DNA from: Bifiguratus adelaidae
Lineage: Eukaryota > Mucoromycota > Endogonomycetes > Endogonales
NCBI GenBank assembly: GCA_002261195.1
Contig: MVBO01000105.1
Coordinates: forward strand, 1 to 50,890
Length of the DNA: 50,890 nt
Direction of reading: 5' to 3'
Positions within the stretch are counted from its first letter, which is position 1. The number at the start of each line of letters is the position of its first letter. The notes beneath the pieces were generated by a model. That model was not told the origin of the DNA. It searched no databases and worked only from the letters and a program-made list of their open reading frames with translations. The position numbers and the translations under genes were made by a program. Below, piece after piece: positions 43,391 to 50,890 of this stretch.

Positions 43391-46300
43391 ATGGTATGCG
43401 CTAGACCTGCTGTCACTACCAACACAGCTGGTTCTGATATTTTGTTACTGTAGGCTGATCACAGAAAGCGCACGCGTAACGAACCCGAGGCAGAATCACT
43501 CCCTGAAACGCCCTTGCCACCTTCATCACCAGAAGCGGCTTTTGGTGACGAAGATATTGTTGATGAAGCCGAAGAGATAAATGCAGAACTCGAGGAATTG
43601 CATACCTTACCTGACGACCTCGATGAGGAGGAGGAAGGTGAAGGTGAAGATCTGTTTGGTGAAGGAATGGAGGAGTAGGTGACACAGACGCTTTATTGAC
43701 AGACTGAATAACGGAGCATTTTCTAGCGATTACAAGGAGAACGTGAAACTTGATCACTACGACATTGACGATATCGATGATGACGAATACGACGATCTGG
43801 ACATCGAAACTCGTCGAGCCGTTGAAGCTAGACTCAATCGTCGGGATCGTATGATTGCAAGAAGAACTGGTCGTGTACCGGATGCGCTTTTGGATGATCT
43901 TGATGACGAGGGAGCAGGGCGCGATCGACTTGTCCAAAAGCGCCGGCGTAGAAGAATGTGGGAGACCGACGGAATGGATTTAGCCGACGAGAATGGCGAG
44001 GCCGTAAGTATTCCGCAAACATGTGCGGATTTACAGACCTCTGGCTTACCTAAAATAGCCCGACATGACCATGGAAGAGCTTGCCAACGTCAAAACCGCC
44101 ACAATTGCTGAGTGGATCATGGAACGGCTCCCACGCCAAGCTATCATGCGCGAATTCCGCGATTTCTTGACTACGTTTCTAAACGAAAACAATGTCTCTG
44201 TCTATGGCGAACGCATCAAGGAAATGGGAGAACGTACGTAATGGACACGAAGGACATGCAGCCATTTTCGCTGACACTAACTCATCCATTAGAAAACAAG
44301 AGTAGCTTGGAGGTGAGCTACGCGGATTTGTCGCAAAGCAAGATTGTTTTGGCGTATTTCCTGGGCAATGCCCCGTCTGGCATGCTGAAGCTCTTTGACG
44401 AAGTTGCGATGGAGGTCACCAAACTTCAATTCCCAGATTACGAGCGCATCCACGATGAAATCAATGTCCGCATCACGGGTATTGCAGGTGTGACCAGCAT
44501 TCGTGAGCTTCGACAAACACAGTTGAATTGTCTTGTCAAGATCAATGGTGTGGTCACTCGCCGAAGTGGTGTTTATCCTCAGTTGAAATACGTCAAATAC
44601 AACTGTACGAAATGTCAGCAAGTCATCGGTCCCTACTACCAGGACCTGGAGAACGAGATTAAAGTGAATATTTGCCCCGGATGTCAAAGCAAAGGACCGT
44701 TCACTGTGAACATGGAGCAGGTAGAGTAATGTTGGCAGTTCTGGACTGTGGCTGATCTCGACTTTCAGACGCTCTATCGTAACTACCAAAGATTGACTTT
44801 GCAGGAGACACCTGGTACCGTGCCAGCCGGTCGCTTGCCCCGATACAGAGAAATTGTCTGCCTACGCGACCTTATTGATATTGCAAAGCCCGGCGAACAA
44901 ATCGTGAGTGAGTGTAAACGCAAACGACAGTCCATTCTAAACGACGTATGGTTTTCCAGGAGGTGACCGGTATCTACCGAAACAATTATGACGCAGCACT
45001 GAATGTCAAAAATGGCTTTCCGGTCTTCCAAACCATCATTGAAGCCAACCATATCGAGAAGGAACAAGACCTTTTCTCGTCCAGTAGACTCACGGAAGAA
45101 GATATTGAGGAGATTCGTAATATGGCCAAGGATGACAAGATTGGCAAGAGGGTGGGTTGCATAAGGGAAGATTCCAATAATTAGCCCACTGATATTTTGC
45201 ACTGACCTAGATCATGAGAAGCATTGCACCATCTATCTACGGACATGAAGATATTAAACGTGCTCTCGCGCTTGCCCTATTCGGTGGTGTTCCAAAGGAT
45301 CGAGCCGGCAAACACGCCATTCGCGGGGATATCAACGTGTTGCTCTTGGGTGATCCTGGAACGGCCAAGTCTCAATTTCTCAAATACGTTGAGAAGACAG
45401 CCAATCGAGCGGTCTTTACTACTGGCCAAGGTGCGTCCGCAGTTGGTTTGACGGCCAGTGTCCGCAAAGACCCCATCACTCGGGAATGGACTTTGGAAGG
45501 TGGTGCTTTGGTACTGGCAGACAAAGGTGTCTGCTTGATCGATGAGTTTGACAAAATGAATGACGCCGATCGAACAAGTATTCACGAAGCCATGGAACAA
45601 CAATCCATCTCCATCTCGAAAGCCGGCATTGTCACAACTCTTCATGCACGGTGTTCAGTTATCGCAGCTGCCAACCCAATCAGAGGAAGATACAACACTT
45701 CGCTCCCTTTTAGAGAAAATGTTGAATTGACTGAACCCATTCTGTCTCGTTTCGATGTCCTTTGCGTCGTTAAAGATAGCGTTGATCCGACCGTAGACGA
45801 GATGCTCGCAAAATTCGTTGTCGGTTCGCACATTCGAAGTCATCCTGCTTACAATGACGCGGACGAAGGTGCTTTATCAACACAACTCATGGGCTCCATC
45901 AATGGTGATGATGATGTAGGTCCAAATGTGAATGATGCATGCCGTACTAACTCGTCCTTGCAGATAATACCGCAGAATCTGTTGAAGAAATACATCATGT
46001 TTGCAAAGGATAAGGTGGTTCCAAAACTGCATCAAGCGGACTCAGACAAATTAGCTCGCCTATACGCGGAAATGAGACGCGAATCACTTGCCAGTGGAAG
46101 CGTCCCCATCACTGTCCGTCATTACGAAGCCATGCTTCGAATGGCCGAAGCCCACGCCAGAATGCACCTACGAGAATATGTTCGGTCAGATGATGTCGAT
46201 ATGGCAATTCAAGTGATGCTTAAGAGCTTCGTCACTGCCCAAAAGTATTCCGTCATGCGAGTGCTGAACAAGGTAATGTGTCATTGCTCGTGCTTGGATA

Positions 46301-46605
46301 TTGCGCACAAGTTGCTGATAAGCTCGTAGAAATTTGCCAAGTACATCAACCAAGCCTCCGATCATAACGAACTCCTGTTGTACACTCTTGGTCAGTTGTA
46401 CAAGCAGAAACTCCGATCGCTTTCTGTCAAGCAGCGACGAACAGGTGTGGTGGACATTGACATTGAGGACCTTGAGAGCCGAGTGAAAGAGCTCGAGATT
46501 CACGACATCCAGCCCTTCCTCAATTCCATACTCTTTCAACAAAACCATTATCGCTTTGATCCCAATAGGGGTGTCATTCAGCGAGCCATACCGTCTTCTG
46601 CTTGA
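43391..46605 (+). CDS. MCM2: MCM2 subunit of the replicative helicase
   Basis: About nine introns. The first coding exon is the start codon alone (43391-43393), followed by a 60-nt intron; exon 2 starts at 43454 and reads [18 protein letters not shown]. The acidic N-terminal tail ([37 protein letters not shown]) is the histone-binding part of Mcm2. Next come the zinc finger [19 protein letters not shown], Walker [14 protein letters not shown], Walker [14 protein letters not shown], and arginine finger LSRFDVLC, with the family-specific C-terminus YNTS to [16 protein letters not shown]. It forms the Mcm2-7 ring loaded at origins and unwinds DNA as part of CMG. MCB boxes precede it. Confidence 0.96.
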
Positions 46606-46668
46606 ATGGATCGCGTCTATTCTTTACACTGGTCTGTATCATACACAACACTCCTAAATACATGTCAA

Positions 46669-48869
46669 TCAAGTGCGCCTTTGATGGCCAACAGAGTACC
46701 ATCGACTGCAGTCTAGCCTTGAAAGCAACTTTTCTGCGGCTGTCACCATGGTAATATTGACAGATTCATCATTGACCTTGGTCGTCATACGCGTCAAATG
46801 CGCAAATAGGGCATTCGTTACCTCAAGGAAAGTCTATGGAGAGATGAGAGATGAGTACCTCAAGTCAAAGGCGTACATTGACATACCCCTTCAAGCGAAA
46901 CGCTCGTGGCATGCGCACGGGAAGCTGTGCTCGTTGCGGAGCTGGCAGCTCCATCGACTTGCATATCTCCTTCTGACAGGTTAGACCTATTCAGCGGCAG
47001 AAGAACATGTTGATGGAAATTGGAGCAGCATTCGCTGATCTTGAGCAGAGACTCCAAACAAGGGCTGTCGTGCAAGAACGAGGCTTGCTTGACTGTAGAT
47101 AAAAAGTCGCCAATGGAACTCTCAATGTGCTCGAACGCAAACGATTGGGTTGACGAGTCGCTGCTCATAGAAGAATCCCCGTCTGGCTCACCTCTCTTTA
47201 AAGGCGGGGCTGGAGAGATCTTTTCGGTGAGCACCCGAAATTGCTTATCAACAACGTCCATCTACACGAGGTAGGTGAGACAAGGCAAACTGACGATTTC
47301 GGAACAGACCTGTAAATAAGTCCAAAAGGTGTCGAGAAAAGACACCATTCGGTTTCGCAATCGCCAAATGTCTCGAGCTTGATCTCTATTATCGCAGATG
47401 GACTCACGAACATGCCAATGCCGCGTCAGCCGGCGTTGAATAGCTTTCCATAGCATCAGAAAACTCCACATATCTCCAAAGGCTTCAATGTCAGCTTCTG
47501 TGATGAAAAGGAAAAGCGGCCAGTTTATGCTGTAGCGTAGCCGGACCGGATGGTGACCGAGGTGGAAAAATGAACAAGATTCGGCTGAACTTGATGTATT
47601 GCGGTCGGGATGGATGTTGACAAGACTAAATTTGGATCGTTCAGACGTATTGTACTGCGACAAGGCATCTGTAAGTTCGTAGTCGGTAAAGTGAGGGGAA
47701 ACGTGTTCGGATGATGGTGATGTTTGGCACTCTGTCCTTTCTTCAAAGAAATCGATGAGGTCGGTGGCCAAGTTACTGTCGCCAATAAGAAAATTGCTTC
47801 GAAAGACGGACAGATAGCTTTGAATGCCGCCATCTTTGACAAGAAACTCTTGCGAGAGCCAATCAGCCACGGATAGGCGGATAGTGTAAAACGTATCATG
47901 TAAGTGAATTACATGAACACCTTGAAGAAACACAAATGGCGGTGTCAAGATCGCTTTGGATGCATCGACAAGAAGTTTTTGGTGTTGTTGAGTGAGTTGT
48001 GTCGGCAAGGACATGTGCGACCGTGGGCTACCCGTAGAGATGGTGTTGGTCATTTGCTTCGAGATGAATACCGCTCTACCAATGAAGAGAATATTGTTAG
48101 CCACATCCATCGGTATGAAGCGTGGCAAAAGGGCCTCGTTGACTAGGAGTGTATTATCGCGCTTGTTGATGTCGAATCTGTGTTCAATGAAAAACTCGTA
48201 ATGCGGATCTATAAGTCGGCCGTAGAGAATCCATGACGAAACCTGTGACCAGAGCAAGCGAAAGAGAGCTTTGACAGCTGGCTCGAGAAGCTGTTTCACG
48301 TCCTCTATGCCCGTTCTAGCACTCGTGTAAACCACGTCGATCAGCGTTGACCCTTTCCACTGTCCATGTTCAATTTCAGTACATGTAGCGAGAAGAGCCG
48401 GCAAAGCAAGTTCCCATTTGGAAAAAGACGAGGCGAGATAAGCAAGTGGAATTTGACCCGGCTTGTCAGACAACGTAGGGTCCAATACAGCCGCCTCGCC
48501 TTTGCACACGTCCCTTTCATATTCTTGGAGTGATCCTTCGAGTGCGGAAGCAAAAGCCTGCAAGTAGTGACCACGCAAAGAAGAATCGCTTGGCTCCTTG
48601 ATGTGCTTGTTGGCAGCGCGAACCCGTGCAATAAACGCTTGCAGTTGGCTATAGACCCATCCCAAGTGAGAAAGCTTATTCAAGGCGAGTCGCTCCGGGA
48701 GATACAATATATCCATATCACTGCGTACTGCGAACGTAGTTGCTTCCGCCGCGCTCGGCAAGGGACAGAATATGTCTCCTGGCCGGCCCGACATGGCCAT
48801 GAGCAGTTCGTGAAGCATCGCACTGCTCAAGCGCGCTTGGTCTCCTTTCCATATATGGACATCCTCCAT
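46669..48869 (-). CDS. Gamma-tubulin complex component 4 (GCP4)
   Basis: A long first exon followed by two or three small ones. GCP4 proteins begin with the motif seen here as MLHELLMAMSGRPGDIF (Met at 48818); an upstream Met at 48869 adds MEDVHIWKGDQARLSSA. The N-domain includes LGWVYSQLQAFIARVR and LVNEALLPRFIP with FIGRAVF. The C-domain shows YSINWPLFLFITEADIEAF, WRLRNRMVSFLDTFWTYLQ and the ending LLSRLDCSRWYS. GCP4 is a subunit of the gamma-tubulin ring complex that nucleates microtubules at spindle pole bodies; yeasts such as S. cerevisiae lack it. The splice near 46860 is uncertain. Upstream of 48869 the frame stays open to an AG at about 48972, so an extra 5' exon is possible. It converges with MCM2. 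Confidence 0.82.
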
Positions 48870-49051
48870 GAGCGTGACGTCATCATCTGCCCTTAAAGCC
48901 ACAGCAAAGCCACCCTTTGTCTTCTCCTCTTCTGCATCGTGCCAGATCGTATAGGTCTCTGTAGAGTTAAAACTTCTTTACGACACACGATATAACAGTA
49001 AGTATTGCTGCTGAACAAGCTGGAGGAGAGACACGAGATGTTGCGTTCCTG

Positions 49052-49084
49052 AAACGATGATTGGATGGATGGATGGATGGATTG
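49052..49084. repeat. GGAT microsatellite in the P2 leader
   Basis: About five to six tandem GGAT units, between the divergent GCP4 and P2 genes, about 70-100 bp before the P2 start codon. Probably part of the P2 5' leader or promoter. Confidence 0.7.
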
Positions 49085-49150
49085 GACATCTCGAAAGGGA
49101 TTGACATGTCGAGGACGATCTGGCTGACACGGCATCTAGGTTTATTCATC

Positions 49151-49594
49151 ATGAAGTACCTCGCTGCTTACTTGCTCCTCAACCAAGCCGGCAACCAAAG
49201 CCCTTCTTCTGATGACATCAAGAAGGTCTTGTCCGCCGTTGGTATTGACGCCGATGACGAGCGTATTTCCAGCCTCATGTCCAACTTGGAGGGCAAGGAT
49301 ATCAACGAGGCAAGTTTCCGATGGTGTTGATCCTGTGCGCATTGCTGAAACATGACTTTTAGCTCATCGCTGAAGGTACTTCTAAGCTCTCTTCTGTCCC
49401 CTCTGGTGGTGCTGCCGCCGCTGGTGGCGCTGCTGCCGCTGCTGGTGGTGCTCCTGCCGCTGAGGAGGCCAAGGAAGCTCCCAAGGAGGAAGCCAAGGAG
49501 GAGTCTGATGACGTGAGTGTTTCGTGTAGGCTATTACCGGACAGCTTGCTAACCATTCACTTTTCAGGATATGGGCTTCGGTCTTTTCGACTAA
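49151..49594 (+). CDS. 60S acidic ribosomal stalk protein P2
   Basis: Three exons (49151-49309, 49363-49512, 49568-49594) give 111 residues, the usual P2 size. [39 protein letters not shown] (trimmed) and [20 protein letters not shown] form the dimerisation domain, followed by an Ala/Gly hinge, a Glu/Lys segment and the end [10 protein letters not shown] that recruits translation factors. With P1 and P0 it makes the stalk of the large ribosomal subunit. Intron 1 (49310-49362) has a GC donor (GCAAGT), unexpected for such a highly expressed gene. The usual last Ser-Asp-Asp/Asp run is kept. Divergent from GCP4. Confidence 0.96.
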
Positions 49595-49736
49595 ATGCAA
49601 TCCACTCTCACCTCACCTATTCATCCTCCATGTATGATCGAGTCGTCGCCTTTTCATGAACAATAAAGTTGGCGTTTGGTTATGCAAAAGACTCATCGTC
49701 GGCGTTCTATTAGTCTAGAGATTTCTATCCTCTAAT

Positions 49737-50890
49737 CTACAGTCCTTTATTATACAAGAGACTGGTGAGCAGGTGACCTTGCTTGTCTTTGAGATTCTGG
49801 AATTCAGGTTCTAGCTTGTCGACGGATATCTCTGCGCGTTGTGGGAATACGGCAATAGCCAAGGGTAGCGTAGTGATCATGGACGTGCCGATCAAGCCGA
49901 GATTGACGGGTATGGTCCATTTAGGATGTTGTTGGAGGAAGCGGGTCTTTTGAAGTCTTGCCAATATCAAGGGTGGAATGATCATCACTGGTGCATTGGC
50001 CAAGATTCGAGAGATGGCAACCTAGAACAATGACGGATAAGTCTCTGGATCCATGTCGCAGGAGCAGTAAGTACCTGAGATACGGCGTTGAAACCAGCCG
50101 TCTTGGATTTGCCATAGGAATTACCCTCCTTGTCGTAAACATCAATGCCATTCCTATGGAAACCTGATCAGTGGTGCGGACTCGGACGGCTTCCTACTTA
50201 CAAGACTTCTTTGCCGCGCATCAAAAAGACATTAACGGTACCAGCCGCAGCCACTGCAGTAAAAGGTGCCAGCTTCATCAAGAGCGACTTTGTTCCGGCC
50301 GAGAGTGACTTGATACGAGGTACTGATTGCGTCAAGCCGACGGCGATGAGAACTGATGTGGTCACCGCACCAAAGTAGGCAGCTATGATGGACATCTGCT
50401 TTTAGCATGACGACCATGGCTATCCTTAAGCTTCTGCAAGACCTACTGGCAATTTCTTTGGGCGACATGACGATCGTTTTGTTGGCATTGGCGTAATTGA
50501 TGGCCACATTGACACTTTGATTCATCCATTGCCAAAATACGATGGTTTTAATCTATGAAGACGCGTCTTAGCTAAAACCATACCGAGCACTACCCTTGAT
50601 CCGAGAAGCCCTCTACGTACCGAAGGATTTGGCATGAGCATACCGGCAACCACCACCAAGTTTGTCGGGACAAAACAAGACATGCGAAACGGCAAGAACA
50701 CCGGCTCCCCAGTATCGGGATGCACCGTAGATTCGACCACTATGGATCACGGGCATGTCAGGGTCTTTGTCAACCTCCATACACGCACCACGCACCTTTC
50801 TTGGCTTGCCAGAGATCTTTTTCCGGAGCGTCAGGTGCTTTGCCCGCATTGTACCGCGCAATCAGGGTTTTAGCGTCCTGTAGACCTTTT
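49737..50890 (-). CDS. Sideroflexin, mitochondrial serine-type carrier (5' part cut off)
   Basis: The 5' end lies beyond the right border. Exons read so far give KTLIARYNAGKAPD, DLWQAKKVVESTVHPDTGE with the HPDTGE mark of the family, MSCFVPTNLVVVAGMLM, the asparagine-rich NQSVNVAINYANANKT, MSIIAAYFGAVTTSVLIAV, SAGTKSLLMKLAPFTAVAAA, and the C-terminal ISRILANAPVMIIPPLIL, RFLQQHPKWTIPVNLGLIG and LAIAVFPQRAEI. Four or five hydrophobic spans are seen. Sideroflexins are inner-membrane carriers; SFXN1 moves serine into mitochondria for one-carbon metabolism, and yeast Fsf1 is the fungal relative. Stop at 49737 (LLYNKGL). Confidence 0.9.

Overview
The window reads as nuclear DNA of a filamentous fungus. 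Most genes are broken up by 40-60 nt introns with GT..AG (and a few GC..AG) ends. Several families are fungal or fungus-typical: a Fungal_trans regulator, DUF4112, UPF0658, a Snt1-type SANT co-repressor, a one-domain dihydrofolate synthase and a stand-alone anthranilate synthase I. Barentsz, GCP4, SLX4 and a zinc-site primase argue against a reduced yeast. A basidiomycete-like filamentous fungus is my best guess, but the phylum cannot be fixed from sequence reading alone.

Layout. Positions 1-2269 hold no credible gene but are packed with the palindromic heptamer TACAGTA/TACTGTA (about 29 copies). Next come two gene ruins: a GH53 endo-galactanase (2270-3373, +) and a short-chain dehydrogenase (about 3570-4560, -). 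From 5.2 kb on the DNA is gene-dense and mostly intact: SNT1-like co-repressor, DUF4112 membrane protein, Fungal_trans factor, an unrecognised coiled-coil protein, an MFS transporter with three frameshifts, branched-chain aminotransferase, sulfide:quinone oxidoreductase, ArfGAP, Barentsz/CASC3, UPF0658, CTF4, SLX4, primase PRI1, FOL3, ECI1, HSP90, TRP2, PSMD5, tRNA-Thr(AGT), MCM2, GCP4, ribosomal P2, and a sideroflexin cut by the window end.

How the genes work together. The 26-47 kb part is rich in DNA replication and repair genes: CTF4, SLX4, PRI1 and MCM2, with FOL3 supplying folate for thymidylate. CTF4, PRI1/FOL3 and MCM2 carry MluI cell-cycle boxes (ACGCGT) immediately before their start codons, two of them in tiny divergent promoters (58 and 44 bp), which suggests shared G1/S control. 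BCAT has a perfect Gcn4-type site upstream. SQOR, BCAT, ECI1 and sideroflexin are mitochondrial or peroxisomal metabolism genes with no visible operon-like link.

Most interesting items: the TACAGTA field with the decayed genes beside it, the S-phase box pattern, recurrent GC-AG introns with a GCAAG donor, a 90-nt in-frame intron that encodes coiled coil, and a fresh-looking frameshifted transporter. Exon borders were placed by reading splice sites and keeping the frame; no transcript data were available.
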